Positions 16,390 through 25,519 are shown, counted from the stretch's first letter. The stretch is DNA of 64,000 bases from Winogradskyella sp. PC-19 (GCF_002163855.1 NZ_CP019332.1:2521145-2585144), one strand, 5' to 3'. A program made the numbers and translations. The notes: generated from the letters alone by a model not told the origin.

Positions 16390-17142
16390 GTATTTATTAA
16401 TAGCTTCTTTTATTTTTTCAATTCGATTTTCTGGATCAGGATGAGTGCTTTGGAACTCTGGTTGTCTGTTTGGACCGGCTGCATCTTTCAATATTTTCAT
16501 GACGCCTATCATTTCTTCGGGATTGTATCCTGCTTTTATCATAAAGCGTAAACCGAGTTCATCACTTTCTAATTCGTCATCACGACCGTTGGCTAGTAGT
16601 TTTCCTTGGCCATATTGTTGTGCTACAGCTCCCATGTCTATTGCTCCAGCACCCATAATCATGGTTTGCCAAAACTTAGAATCTGTAATACGTTCATTAG
16701 AATGTTTTCCGAGTACATGACCAATTTCGTGTCCCAAAACCCCTGCAAGCTGATCTTGGTTTTCTAATTTAGAAAACAAAGCATAAGTTATAAAACATTG
16801 TCCGCCGGGAAGTGCAAAGGCATTTATAGTTTTGTCATCTGCAAGGAGATGAAAATCGTATTTATAAGGTGTATTTTTTGCAATACTATTATTCACCAGC
16901 TTGTTACCAACTTGATCTACCAATGCTTGATATTGATTATTAGGGTGAAGACCACCATGTTGTTGAGCCATGCCAGGTGCGCTTTCTAATCCAATAGCAA
17001 TTTCTTGATCTGGAGATAATGATATTGCCTGAGTTCTTCCAGTATAAGGGTTTGTCTCTTGTTGACTACAGCGGCGTATAAAAGCAAATGCAACGACAGC
17101 TACACCCATAAGTAAACGCACTTTAAAATTTCCTCTTCTCAC
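16375..17142 (-). CDS. M48-family metallopeptidase
   Basis: This 255-residue Zn protease related to Oma1/BepA begins with GTG. It has a short N-terminal membrane segment (~10-22, then RRCSQ, which might act as a lipobox), then the catalytic HEIGH at 138-142 and the third ligand region ELESDELGLRF. LPGGQCFITYALFSKL is a family block before the active site. Relatives in this size range act in periplasmic protein quality control. Its 3' end forms part of the shared terminator. Confidence 0.9.
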   Translation of the reverse strand: MRRGNFKVRLLMGVAVVAFAFIRRCSQQETNPYTGRTQAISLSPDQEIAIGLESAPGMAQQHGGLHPNNQYQALVDQVGNKLVNNSIAKNTPYKYDFHLLADDKTINAFALPGGQCFITYALFSKLENQDQLAGVLGHEIGHVLGKHSNERITDSKFWQTMIMGAGAIDMGAVAQQYGQGKLLANGRDDELESDELGLRFMIKAGYNPEEMIGVMKILKDAAGPNRQPEFQSTHPDPENRIEKIKEAINKYRKAS

Positions 17143-17208
17143 AATTAATGGGATATATTTATAAAATTACAAAAAAGTTTATGAAGCGTTTTTGTAATAA
17201 AATTTCTT

Positions 17209-17534
17209 CTAATAATTTATATAAAGCCAACCTGTTGTAGCTCTTCCAGATTCGGTAAGCTCTAAAGTAAATAGTAAGTTCCAGCAGGTAATCTTTTATT
17301 TCTTCTAACTACTCGACCTGTGTTTGAGGTTCCATTCCAATCATTTTGATAGTTGTCGACTTCAAAAACAATATTACCCCAACGGTTATAGATTTTTAAA
17401 TTATTTTCATAGGATTCTATACCTTTTATAACAAAGGTATCATTAGTACCGTCATCGTTAGGAGAAAATAGATTGAAGATGTCTAAATGATCTGTTACTA
17501 ATGTACTAAATGAAATACTATGTTTCAAAATCAA
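17209..17534 (-). pseudogene. Remnant of a T9SS type B (CHU_C) sorting-domain protein
   Basis: The sequence [19 protein letters not shown] ... [22 protein letters not shown] is the C-terminal gliding-motility/type B sorting domain normally at the end of very large secreted proteins. Here nothing precedes it: the frame closes at a TAG near 17562 and there is no ATG. The 3' end is also damaged. After GTYYLL the frame hits TAG, but one frame over the expected ending [20 protein letters not shown] runs to a stop at 17209. This is a 5'-deleted, frameshifted gene fragment. Confidence 0.8.
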
Positions 17535-17680
17535 ATACTGATGTTTTTTTATAATAGCTAGCTATAAAATTATCAGCTAGGTATTGACATCTGCTAATTT
17601 TAGACACTTAAATGTAACTTAGGTCACACCATATGAAAGTTTTAGTAATTTTAAGCTACAAAGCAAAAAAATAAATTGTC

Positions 17681-18106
17681 ATGGATATTCATTTTGGAAT
17701 AGTTGAGAAAAATAATATGGATTCTATAATTCCTTTAGTTTTTGAGCTTAATGAAGGACGTATTTCTGAAGCAACTTTAAAATTACGATTCGATGAGATG
17801 ATACATCAAAATTATGAGTGTGCTGCCATGTACGATGGTAATGTGCTTATTGGAATTTCTGGACTTTGGTTTTGTACACGTCATTATTCTGGTAAGTCTG
17901 TAGAATTAGATCATGTCTATATTTCACCAGAGCATCGCAACAAAGGTTTGGGAAAGCAATTTATGGATTGGGTAAAAGTATATTGTACAAAAAAAGGTTG
18001 CGAATCTATTGAGTTAAATACATATGTAAATAATTATCCATCACATAAATTTTATTACAATGAGGGTATGGAAATTTTGTGTTACCACTTTTTTAAGCAT
18101 TTGTAA
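17681..18106 (+). CDS. GNAT-family N-acetyltransferase
   Basis: This 141-residue single-domain GNAT has the acetyl-CoA pyrophosphate loop in HVYISPEHRNKGLGKQFMDW (motif A, R-x-x-G-x-G) and a motif B ending SHKFYYNEGMEI. MYDGNVLIGISGLWF is the preceding central strand. The acceptor, amine or protein, cannot be predicted. It is convergent with the peptidase E gene, their stops touching with no gap and no obvious terminator between them. Confidence 0.88.
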   Translation: MDIHFGIVEKNNMDSIIPLVFELNEGRISEATLKLRFDEMIHQNYECAAMYDGNVLIGISGLWFCTRHYSGKSVELDHVYISPEHRNKGLGKQFMDWVKVYCTKKGCESIELNTYVNNYPSHKFYYNEGMEILCYHFFKHL

Positions 18107-18814
18107 TTATTTCAAAAACGATAAATCTGAATTTTTTTCTATTTCATAGGGCAATTTATCGTGCTCAAAGATTCTTGCATTTAAATTTCCCTTAAGCGTA
18201 ATTGAATTATTTTTTATTTCAATCCAGCTACCTTCTCTAATACCAATGACAGGTTGAGTATTAAATTTATTAAACTCTTTAATTCTGGTTTCGCGAGTTT
18301 CACCCTTATGTGTGCTACCTTTAATAGGGTCTAGATAATGCGGATTAATATTAAAAGGGACAATGCCAAGTGTTTTAAAGCTTGGCGGGTATACTATCGG
18401 CATATCATTAGTCGTATTCATGGTCAATCCACAAATATTACTTCCAGCACTAGTTCCCAAATATGGTGTTCCATCTTTTATAACTGTTTTTAAAGGTTCG
18501 AGAACTTTTTTTTTATAAAGTTGATTGACTAAAACAAAGGTGTTGCCGCCACCAGTAAAGATGCCTTTAGCGCTTAAAATAGCGTCAGGAGCATTATCGA
18601 ATTCATGAAGTCCAACAACAGTTTTGTTTATTTTTTTAAATGCTTTTTTAACGACTTTGGTATACTCATCATGAGAAATTCCTCCTGGTCTTGCATAAGG
18701 GATAAACACAATTTCATCAATAGATTTAAAATGTTGATCTAAAGTTTCAAGAAGATACTCAAGATATCCACTTCCGTGAATTGTCGATGTACTTGCAATA
18801 ATTACTGATTTCAA
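18107..18814 (-). CDS. pepE: Peptidase E (S51 aspartyl dipeptidase)
   Basis: This 235-residue S51-family serine peptidase hydrolyses dipeptides with N-terminal Asp. The fold is class I glutamine-amidotransferase-like. FTGGGNTFVLVNQLY precedes the nucleophile elbow GTSAGSNICG (Ser), and GIREGSWIEI follows. NINPHYLDP supplies the family His region. The length is normal (E. coli PepE is 229). It is probably cytoplasmic, as no signal peptide is seen. Confidence 0.9.
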   Translation of the reverse strand: MKSVIIASTSTIHGSGYLEYLLETLDQHFKSIDEIVFIPYARPGGISHDEYTKVVKKAFKKINKTVVGLHEFDNAPDAILSAKGIFTGGGNTFVLVNQLYKKKVLEPLKTVIKDGTPYLGTSAGSNICGLTMNTTNDMPIVYPPSFKTLGIVPFNINPHYLDPIKGSTHKGETRETRIKEFNKFNTQPVIGIREGSWIEIKNNSITLKGNLNARIFEHDKLPYEIEKNSDLSFLK

Positions 18815-18989
18815 AATAATGAGTTTTATAGGTTTTTATTCTAGAAGTAAAAATATAAGATCAAACTTTTAAAACAGCGAGTAATTCAACTTTCAATAAA
18901 AATACCATTTAACAAAACTTTACAAAGAGCTTATTACCTTTTTAAGATTTCTTAACCGATATTTATAATAGATTGCAAAACCAACCCAG

Positions 18990-19775
18990 ATGAAAAGCAT
19001 AATCTTATACATAGCATTACTTTTTGGCTTTACTTTAATAGAAGCTCAAGAGATAGAACGAATAGAAATTAATGGAAGAGTAAATGTCGAAACTAAAGAT
19101 GTTGAGGGCATAACAGTTTATAATCAAAGTACTAAAAGCGGCGTAACTACAGACGAAAAAGGCGCTTTTAAAATTGATGTTGCAGAAAACGACATATTAG
19201 CGTTTGGGGCATTGCAGTTCAAAGATTTTAGCATTGTAATAGATAAAAGAATTATAAAATCTCGTCAAGTCTCCGTTAGATTAGTAGAGGAAATAAATAA
19301 ACTCGATGAGGTTATTGTTTTACCATATGATTTGTCAGGAAATATTAATGTAGATGTCGAAGCCGTAAGAACTTACAATGTAGAAATGTCTAAAATATAT
19401 AAAGGCGAAGAAGATTTTGATGATTATAAGTTTTCAGCAGATAATAAAACAAAAATTGACGACCCACTTTTAGACGAAAATAGGTTTAGAGATGGTCTGA
19501 ATATTGTCAATCTCTTTAACCTTTTTTTAAAGAAAAAGAAAAAGCCTAAAACAGAAGCAGAGCGATTAGAAGAAAAGCAAAGTGATATTGCAAAACGTTA
19601 CAGCGAAAGTTTTTTGAAAGAGAACTTTGATATACCAATAAATCAGACTGAAGCTTTTATAGAATATATCGAAGATAAAGGTTATGAAAACTCGCTACTG
19701 TTGCGTAAAAACGAAATATTTCTCATAGAGTTTCTTGAAAAAGAAAGTCAATTATTTTTACTATCTAGAAATTGA
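18990..19775 (+). CDS. CarboxypepD_reg-like secreted protein (paralog A)
   Basis: This 261-residue protein has a signal peptide (to ~residue 19, IEAQ) followed by a carboxypeptidase-regulatory-like beta-sandwich (~27-110: INGRVNVETKDVEGITVYNQ, GVTTDEKGAFKIDV, LDEVIVLPYDL), the domain usually found before TonB-dependent plugs. Instead of a receptor it ends in a charged helical region (KKKKKPKTEAERLEEK). Its stop overlaps the TTG start of paralog B. Function unknown; the sequence diverges from paralogs B and C. Confidence 0.8.
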   Translation: MKSIILYIALLFGFTLIEAQEIERIEINGRVNVETKDVEGITVYNQSTKSGVTTDEKGAFKIDVAENDILAFGALQFKDFSIVIDKRIIKSRQVSVRLVEEINKLDEVIVLPYDLSGNINVDVEAVRTYNVEMSKIYKGEEDFDDYKFSADNKTKIDDPLLDENRFRDGLNIVNLFNLFLKKKKKPKTEAERLEEKQSDIAKRYSESFLKENFDIPINQTEAFIEYIEDKGYENSLLLRKNEIFLIEFLEKESQLFLLSRN

Positions 19776-20548
19776 AATTCCCCTTTTATCTTTTAATATT
19801 TACTTTGTTTACAAGTGTAGTTTCGTTTGCACAATTGAGAGATTTAGAAGGAATAGTTATTGGTGGTGGCGACGTAGAAGGTATTCATATTCTCAATAAA
19901 ACTGCATTAAAATATACAGTTACTGATACTGATGGTAGTTTTACCATACGAGCAAAATTAAACGATACACTCACCATTTCAGGATTAAAGTATAAGACTC
20001 AAGAGTTGTTAGTTTCTAAGGAAGTACTTTCAAAATCCGTTTTTGAAATTTATTTAACCGAATTCGTGACTGAATTAGATGAGGTTACTGTTGGAAAAAT
20101 ATTAACAGGTAATTTGGGCTCAGACATAAAAAACCAAGATATCGAAACACCGATTAATTTTTATGATTTGGGCATACCTGGCTACACAGGTAAGCAAAAA
20201 ACATTAAGTGAGCGTAAATTAGCAGAAGCTACTTCTGGTGTTGGTGGAATTCCACTCTTTCCTTTGATTAACTTTATAACAGGTAGGACAAAAGAACTTA
20301 AATTAAGAGTTAAGTTAGATAAAAAGATTAAGTGTGTTGAGCGTTTAAAGTCAAATTACAAAGAACTTCTTTTTGAAGAAGATGAATTTTCTGAAGTATT
20401 GCAAAATAGATTTTTTAACTTTATCATGGATAGTGATAAACTTGAAGATGCTTGTACTGCAAATAATGTTATGACTCCTATTACGTTTCTTAAGAAAGAA
20501 TTAAAACTATTTAAAAGCCGTTTAACAGCAAATGACGATAAAGATTAA
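19772..20548 (+). CDS. CarboxypepD_reg-like secreted protein (paralog B)
   Basis: This 258-residue protein begins with TTG, overlapping the previous stop (TTGA). The signal peptide (FPFYLLIFTLFTSVVSFAQ) is followed by the regulatory-like domain (LEGIVIGGGDVEGIHILNK, TVTDTDGSFTIRA, LDEVTVGKILTGNLGSD). A distinctive middle segment, NFYDLGIPGYTGKQKT, is shared with paralog C. The C-terminal ~80 residues are helical with conserved-looking Cys. It overlaps paralog C by 17 nt. It is likely periplasmic; its role is unknown. Confidence 0.8.
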   Translation: MKFPFYLLIFTLFTSVVSFAQLRDLEGIVIGGGDVEGIHILNKTALKYTVTDTDGSFTIRAKLNDTLTISGLKYKTQELLVSKEVLSKSVFEIYLTEFVTELDEVTVGKILTGNLGSDIKNQDIETPINFYDLGIPGYTGKQKTLSERKLAEATSGVGGIPLFPLINFITGRTKELKLRVKLDKKIKCVERLKSNYKELLFEEDEFSEVLQNRFFNFIMDSDKLEDACTANNVMTPITFLKKELKLFKSRLTANDDKD

Positions 20549-21326
20549 CATATTTACCATAGTCTTTGCGGTACTTTGTTTTGGTGTTAATGCGCAATTA
20601 AGAACTCTTGAAGGTATTGTTATAGCAAATGATGACGTCGAAGGTATTCATGTTTTAAATAAATCCTCAGTAAAATACACGGTAACTGACACTGACGGTA
20701 GTTTTTCAATATTAGCAAAAGCAGATGATACGCTAGTGGTTTCTGGATTAAAATATGAGTTGAAAGAAATTAAAATCATTCCTGAGTATTTCGAAAATAA
20801 TAATCTTAAAATATACTTGACTGAAAAAGTAAATACACTTGATGAAGTTGTCGTGGGTCAAATACTCACTGGTGATATTGGTTCTGATGTCGGTAACGTA
20901 AAAATTAAAGAAGAAGTTAATTTTTATGACTTAGGCATTCCTGGTTATATAGGTAAACCTAAAACCATACCAGAACGAAAACTTGCAGATGCAGATGGTG
21001 GTAGTTGGGGATATGTTGGTCTTGGGTTTGGTCTTAATTTTCATAAGCTGTTAAATAAAATTAGTGGCCGTACAAAAAAGCTTAAGGCTAACGTTGAGTT
21101 GGAGAGAAAAGACAAATGCATGAAACGTATGAGAGATTCTTACTCCAAAGTCATACTAGATAAAGAAAGGTTTTCTGATGCTCAGAAGGCAGAATATTTC
21201 TACTTTTGTATGGACGATTTAAGTTTCAAAACCATATGTGAGCGTAATGTCCCATCTGAAGTAATACCATTTTTAAATAATAAATTAGAAGCTTACAAAA
21301 AAAATTTAGAATCCAAGGAAGATTAA
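20532..21326 (+). CDS. CarboxypepD_reg-like secreted protein (paralog C)
   Basis: This 264-residue protein is closely related to paralog B through most of its length: LRTLEGIVIANDDVEGIHVLNK, TVTDTDGSFSI, NFYDLGIPGYIGKPKT. The signal peptide ends near NAQ (~22). It differs from B by an insert of ~6-10 residues rich in Gly (DGGSWGYVGLGFGLN). It is the third gene of an overlapping trio, arguing for recent duplication and stoichiometric expression. DUF6702 follows 45 nt later. Confidence 0.8.
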   Translation: MTIKINIFTIVFAVLCFGVNAQLRTLEGIVIANDDVEGIHVLNKSSVKYTVTDTDGSFSILAKADDTLVVSGLKYELKEIKIIPEYFENNNLKIYLTEKVNTLDEVVVGQILTGDIGSDVGNVKIKEEVNFYDLGIPGYIGKPKTIPERKLADADGGSWGYVGLGFGLNFHKLLNKISGRTKKLKANVELERKDKCMKRMRDSYSKVILDKERFSDAQKAEYFYFCMDDLSFKTICERNVPSEVIPFLNNKLEAYKKNLESKED

Positions 21327-21371
21327 CTTGGCATATATTTTGTCAATTCAAAATTGTTACAATTCAAATTC

Positions 21372-21881
21372 ATGAAAAAATTAAAATATAGCGTCGTAAT
21401 TATTATTGCTTTTTTACTGTTTACATCAGGTTTGGTAAATCATGAATATTACGTTAGCGTTACAAAGATTGAATACGTAAAGAAAGAAAAATCGCTTCAA
21501 ATTATAAGTCAAATATTTATTGATGATTTTGAAAAATTGATTCATGAACGCTATGACGAATCGGTAACTCTTGCTGTCAAAAATGAATCTAAAAAGATTG
21601 ATGGTTACATGGAAAAATATCTAAAGTATAAACTTGATTTTAAAGTAAACACCCAAGATTTAGATTTTAATTTTTTAGGAAAAGAATACAAAGAAGATAT
21701 CGTTTACTGTTATCTCGAAATCGAAAATATTGAAGCCATTAAAACCTTAGAAATTAAAAACGAGGTTTTATTTGATATCTACCCAAAACAACAAAACATT
21801 CTTCGTACAAAGATCAACGGTAAAGACAAAAGTTTTATTCTCATTCCTCAGAATAACAAAGCAGTGTTAAACTTTGACTAA
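21372..21881 (+). CDS. DUF6702 family protein
   Basis: This 169-residue protein starts at the ATG of MKKLKYSVVI, six codons inside the longest ORF, because that gives a normal signal peptide (hydrophobic to ~residue 20). The body (HEYYVSVTKIEYVKKEKSLQIISQIFIDDFE ... IENIEAIKTLEIKNEVLFDIYPKQQNI) is the DUF6702 pattern often found beside M1 peptidases in flavobacteria, as here. It is likely periplasmic or surface-associated. Function unknown. Confidence 0.8.
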   Translation: MKKLKYSVVIIIAFLLFTSGLVNHEYYVSVTKIEYVKKEKSLQIISQIFIDDFEKLIHERYDESVTLAVKNESKKIDGYMEKYLKYKLDFKVNTQDLDFNFLGKEYKEDIVYCYLEIENIEAIKTLEIKNEVLFDIYPKQQNILRTKINGKDKSFILIPQNNKAVLNFD

Positions 21882-21944
21882 AAACCTTAAAAAGAATTGC
21901 TTTTTTTTTACTTTAGGCATCATTTTTAAACACCAAAATCAATT

Positions 21945-24248
21945 ATGAAAATCTTTAAACACGCTTTATTGGCGCTTCTTTTTGTTTCTGTAGGTGCATT
22001 TGCACAAGACGCAGAAGAAAAGGAAAAGCCTCAAGGACACACTAATCAAAACAAATTCAAGCAATTATACGACGAGTTTGCAACGCCAAATATGTTCCGT
22101 ACAGGTTCAGGTGCTCCAGGTCCTGCTTACTACCAACAGCAAGCAGATTACAAAATGGACATCGAAATAGATGACGAAAAAGCAAGGTTATATGGTTACG
22201 AAACTATCACTTATACTAACAATTCGCCTGACCCACTAACTTATCTTTGGGTTCAATTAGACCAAAACATGCGTGCAAGAGACTCAAAGACGCCATTGAT
22301 AAATAGTAGTGGTATTGGTCCAGCAAATACAAATTCAAGAGTTGCAAATGCTTATTTGAAGGAGCGTTTTGACGGTGGTTTTAATATACAAGAGGTTTCT
22401 GATACAAATGGAAAAGAGTTACCTCACATGATTAACAGAACAATGATGCGTATAGAGTTGCCAAAAACTCTTAATGAAGGCGATAAGTTTTCTTTTAACA
22501 TAAAGTGGTGGTACAATATTAACGACCACGTAAAAGATGGTGGGCGTTCTGGTTATGAGTATTTCGAAGAAAACGATAACAGAATTTATGTAATGGCACA
22601 ATTCTATCCTCGTATGGCAGTCTATAATGATGTCGAAGGATGGCAAAACTCTCAGTTCTGGGGACGTGATGAGTTTGCATTACCATTTGGTAATTTTGAT
22701 GTAAATATTACAGTACCAGCAGACCATGTATTAGACGGAACAGGTTACTTAACAAACAGAAAAGAAGTCTTTACAAAAGACATGATGAAGCGTTACGAAA
22801 AGGCAAAAAAATCATACGATGAGCCTGTAGTAATTGTAACTCAAGAAGAAGCAGAAAAAGCCGAAAAGTCAAAAAGTAAAGACAAAAAGACTTGGAAATT
22901 ATCTGCACAAATGGTTCGTGACTTTGGTTTTGCTACATCACGAAAGTTTATATGGGACATGATGGCTGTCAAGTTAGATACAAAAGATGTTATGGCAGTT
23001 TCAATGTATTCTAAAGAAGGAAATCCTCTTTGGGGTGATTGGTCAACTAAAGTAGTGGCTAGTACATTAAAGAGTTACTCACGAATGACTTTTGACTATC
23101 CGTACCATAAAGCTATTTCTGCTCACGCACCAATGGGTATGGAGTATCCAATGATATGTTATAATTTTGGTCGTCCTAATAAGGACGGAACTTACTCAGA
23201 TAGAACAAAATTTGGTATGATGGGAGTTATAATACATGAGGTTGGTCATAACTGGTTTCCAATGATTGTCAATAGTGATGAACGTCAATGGACATGGATG
23301 GATGAGGGATTAAACACTTTTGTACAATACGTAGCAGAGCAAGATTTTGGTGAGTGGTATCCTGCAGCATTATCGCCAGGGCAAACACAATACCCATCAA
23401 GACGAGGACCTGCAAAAAATATTGTGAGATATATGGGTGGAAACCAAGATTATATCGCGCCAATTATGACAAAAGGCCTAAACACTTATCAGTTTGGTAG
23501 TAATGCGTATTCTAAGCCAGCTACAGGTCTTAATATATTAAGAGAAACAGTAATGGGTCGTGACTTGTTTGATTATTCATTTAAAGAATATGCAAACCGT
23601 TGGAAATTTAAGCATCCAACTCCAGAAGATTTTTTCCGTACAATGGAAGATGCATCAGCTGTAGACTTAGATTGGTTTTGGAGAGGATGGTTTTTTACAA
23701 CAGATTATACTGATATAGGAATTAAAGAAGTTAAGAAATTTGCTGTTACAGGAACTCCAACTGAAGAAGGAAAAAAATTAGCAGAAAGATATAAGCGCTT
23801 TGGTATCGATGCAAAGGATTTGGTATACTTTGTTGAAGAAGGAAAAGAAGGTTATGAAGAGGCCATGAATAATCCAGAAGCTCTTCAGAATCTACCTACA
23901 GTAAAAGAATTTGTAATGGATAACTTTACTCCAGAAGAGCAGAAAGAAATGGAATCTCCAAAGTATTTCTATCAGGTTACATACAACAAACCAGGTGGTT
24001 TAGTAATGCCTTTAATTGTTGAGTATACATATGCAGACGGAACAAAGAAAAAAGAAACGTTCCCAGCTCAAATATGGAGACTTAACGACAAAGAAGCTAC
24101 TAGAGCTATCGCAAGTACGAAGGAGATAGTATCTATAACTGTAGATCCAGAATTAGAAACTGCAGATGTAGACACTTCAAACAACTCTTGGCCAAAAGAA
24201 GTTAAGGAAAGTGATTTCAATAAGTTTAAGAAGAAAATAAAAGACTAA
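21945..24248 (+). CDS. M1-family metallopeptidase
   Basis: This 767-residue secreted zinc aminopeptidase-like enzyme has a signal peptide (ending ~GAFAQ, residue 20). The exopeptidase motif is present in diverged form as MGMEYP, followed by the zinc site HEVGH (H431) and, exactly 18 residues after the second His, the third ligand Glu in WMDEGLNTF. A long charged C-terminal region ends FNKFKKKIKD. No sorting domain is seen, so it is probably periplasmic or outer-membrane-associated. It follows DUF6702 by 63 nt and ends in a good terminator. Confidence 0.92.
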   Translation: MKIFKHALLALLFVSVGAFAQDAEEKEKPQGHTNQNKFKQLYDEFATPNMFRTGSGAPGPAYYQQQADYKMDIEIDDEKARLYGYETITYTNNSPDPLTYLWVQLDQNMRARDSKTPLINSSGIGPANTNSRVANAYLKERFDGGFNIQEVSDTNGKELPHMINRTMMRIELPKTLNEGDKFSFNIKWWYNINDHVKDGGRSGYEYFEENDNRIYVMAQFYPRMAVYNDVEGWQNSQFWGRDEFALPFGNFDVNITVPADHVLDGTGYLTNRKEVFTKDMMKRYEKAKKSYDEPVVIVTQEEAEKAEKSKSKDKKTWKLSAQMVRDFGFATSRKFIWDMMAVKLDTKDVMAVSMYSKEGNPLWGDWSTKVVASTLKSYSRMTFDYPYHKAISAHAPMGMEYPMICYNFGRPNKDGTYSDRTKFGMMGVIIHEVGHNWFPMIVNSDERQWTWMDEGLNTFVQYVAEQDFGEWYPAALSPGQTQYPSRRGPAKNIVRYMGGNQDYIAPIMTKGLNTYQFGSNAYSKPATGLNILRETVMGRDLFDYSFKEYANRWKFKHPTPEDFFRTMEDASAVDLDWFWRGWFFTTDYTDIGIKEVKKFAVTGTPTEEGKKLAERYKRFGIDAKDLVYFVEEGKEGYEEAMNNPEALQNLPTVKEFVMDNFTPEEQKEMESPKYFYQVTYNKPGGLVMPLIVEYTYADGTKKKETFPAQIWRLNDKEATRAIASTKEIVSITVDPELETADVDTSNNSWPKEVKESDFNKFKKKIKD

Positions 24249-24268
24249 TTATTAGTTTTTTTAATAAT

Positions 24269-24299
24269 AAAGCCGACTTTAACGAGTCGGCTTTTTTTA
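24269..24299 (+). terminator. Rho-independent terminator after the M1 gene
   Basis: A 10-bp perfect stem AAAGCCGACT / AGTCGGCTTT (24269-24278 and 24285-24294) with loop TTAACG is followed by a run of T. It ends close to the tatA promoter. Confidence 0.88.
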
Positions 24300-24315
24300 T
24301 TACGTAAAGTCACTC

Positions 24316-24323
24316 TATATTTG
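24316..24323 (+). promoter_or_regulatory. -7 element almost touching the tatA start
   Basis: TATATTTG matches TAnnTTTG. It ends only 4 nt before the tatA ATG, so the transcript would start at or next to the start codon (leaderless). No -33 TTG is seen; that position falls in the terminator. Confidence 0.45.
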
Positions 24324-24327
24324 CAAT

Positions 24328-24618
24328 ATGTTTAGTCAATCTATATTATTATTTATCGGTGGTACCGAAATCATATTTATACTATTTATAGTGGTTATGG
24401 TTTTTGGTGCTGATAAAATTCCTGAAATAGCAAGAGGTTTAGGTAAAGGCATGCGTACACTAAAGGATGCTACAAATGATATAAAGCACGAAGTGACAAA
24501 AAGTGCAAAAGAAAATGGTATTATTGACACCGAAGTTACTCAGAGTATAAATGAAGAACTCAATAAAGTACGCGATGAGGTTGAAGATTTTGCTGGCTCA
24601 GTAAAACGCAAGCCATAA
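24328..24618 (+). CDS. tatA: Sec-independent translocase subunit TatA/TatE
   Basis: This 96-residue protein has the TatA architecture: a short N-terminal membrane helix (~8-23, LFIGGTEIIFILFIVVMV), the FGADKIPEIARGLGKGM hinge and amphipathic helix, and a charged C-terminal tail. It forms the channel component of twin-arginine export. The tatC partner is not in the window. The size and the GADKIPE motif are normal for Bacteroidota TatA. Confidence 0.93.
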   Translation: MFSQSILLFIGGTEIIFILFIVVMVFGADKIPEIARGLGKGMRTLKDATNDIKHEVTKSAKENGIIDTEVTQSINEELNKVRDEVEDFAGSVKRKP

Positions 24619-24627
24619 ACTAAACTG

Positions 24628-25269
24628 CTATATTTTTCGACTTACTGTTAGTCCGTCACGGATTGGTAAAACGACAGTTTCTATCCTCGGGTCGTTTTTA
24701 AGCAATGTATTATAATCTAAAACAGCTTTTGTAGATTTATCTTTTGGGTCTAATTTTTTGATAACCTTTCCATGCCATAATACATTATCTGATAAGATAA
24801 TACCACCAGGATTTAGTTTGTCAATTATTTGATGAAAGTAATTGCTGTAGTTAGGTTTATCGGCATCTATAAAAACTAAATCAAACGTTGTATCTAGTTT
24901 AGGAATGATATCAAGAGCGTTTCCTACGTGCTGTATAATTTGTTCGCCATAACCAGACTTATCAAAATATTTTCTCTGAAAATCTTCTAGCTCCTCGTTA
25001 ATATCAATAGTGTTTATAACACCATCTTTGGCTAAACCTTCAGCTAAGCAGAGTGTCGCGTATCCAGTAAAAGTACCAAGTTCAAGAATACGCTTTGGTG
25101 ATTTTAGTTTTGAAATCATACTCAATACGCGTCCCTGATAAGGACCACTGATCATAATTGGCTGTAAAATTTTCTGGTAAGTTTCTCTAGTGAGTTGTTG
25201 TAGTAATTCTGGTTCTTGCTCAGAATGTGCAACAACATAGTTGTCTAAAGCTTCAGGCAAGAAATACAT
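24628..25269 (-). CDS. O-methyltransferase (family 3, CCoAOMT-like)
   Basis: This 213-residue SAM-dependent, cation-dependent enzyme has ILELGTFTGYATLCLAEGL (motif I), INTIDINEELEDFQRKYF, LVFIDADKPNYSNYFHQI (metal-binding D) and ILSDNVLWHGKV (metal ligands D and N). The class acts on catechols and other diphenols. Its stop is convergent with tatA at only 9 nt. It probably stands alone, ~30 nt after a small membrane protein gene. The substrate is unknown; a link to the neighbouring aromatic catabolism is speculative. Confidence 0.9.
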   Translation of the reverse strand: MYFLPEALDNYVVAHSEQEPELLQQLTRETYQKILQPIMISGPYQGRVLSMISKLKSPKRILELGTFTGYATLCLAEGLAKDGVINTIDINEELEDFQRKYFDKSGYGEQIIQHVGNALDIIPKLDTTFDLVFIDADKPNYSNYFHQIIDKLNPGGIILSDNVLWHGKVIKKLDPKDKSTKAVLDYNTLLKNDPRIETVVLPIRDGLTVSRKI

Positions 25270-25297
25270 AAATTAATGATTATTAAGAATGTTGTAA

Positions 25298-25519
25298 TTA
25301 CTCTGCAGGTTCTTCGATTGTATCAGAGTTTTCTTCCTCAGTTGGTTTGTCTAAGAAAAAGAGAACAGCACCAACAACGATAAGTCCAATTTTAATAGCC
25401 CAAGCAGCAGTCTCTCCAAGTTCATCAATCCAACCGAGTAATCTTAATGTTAGTCCAAAAAATGGCAGAACAATTAATAAAAGACCTGCAATTGCCATGT
25501 AAGTTCCTACTTTTCTCAT
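25298..25519 (-). CDS. Small two-span membrane protein
   Basis: This 73-residue protein has two hydrophobic segments (~8-27, MAIAGLLLIVLPFFGLTLRL; ~40-57, AIKIGLIVVGAVLFFL) and an acidic tail (KPTEEENSDTIEEPAE). No recognised family; similar short proteins are common in flavobacteria. It lies between the O-methyltransferase and the end of the kynurenine operon, with ~30 and ~56 nt gaps. Confidence 0.65.
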   Translation of the reverse strand: MRKVGTYMAIAGLLLIVLPFFGLTLRLLGWIDELGETAAWAIKIGLIVVGAVLFFLDKPTEEENSDTIEEPAE

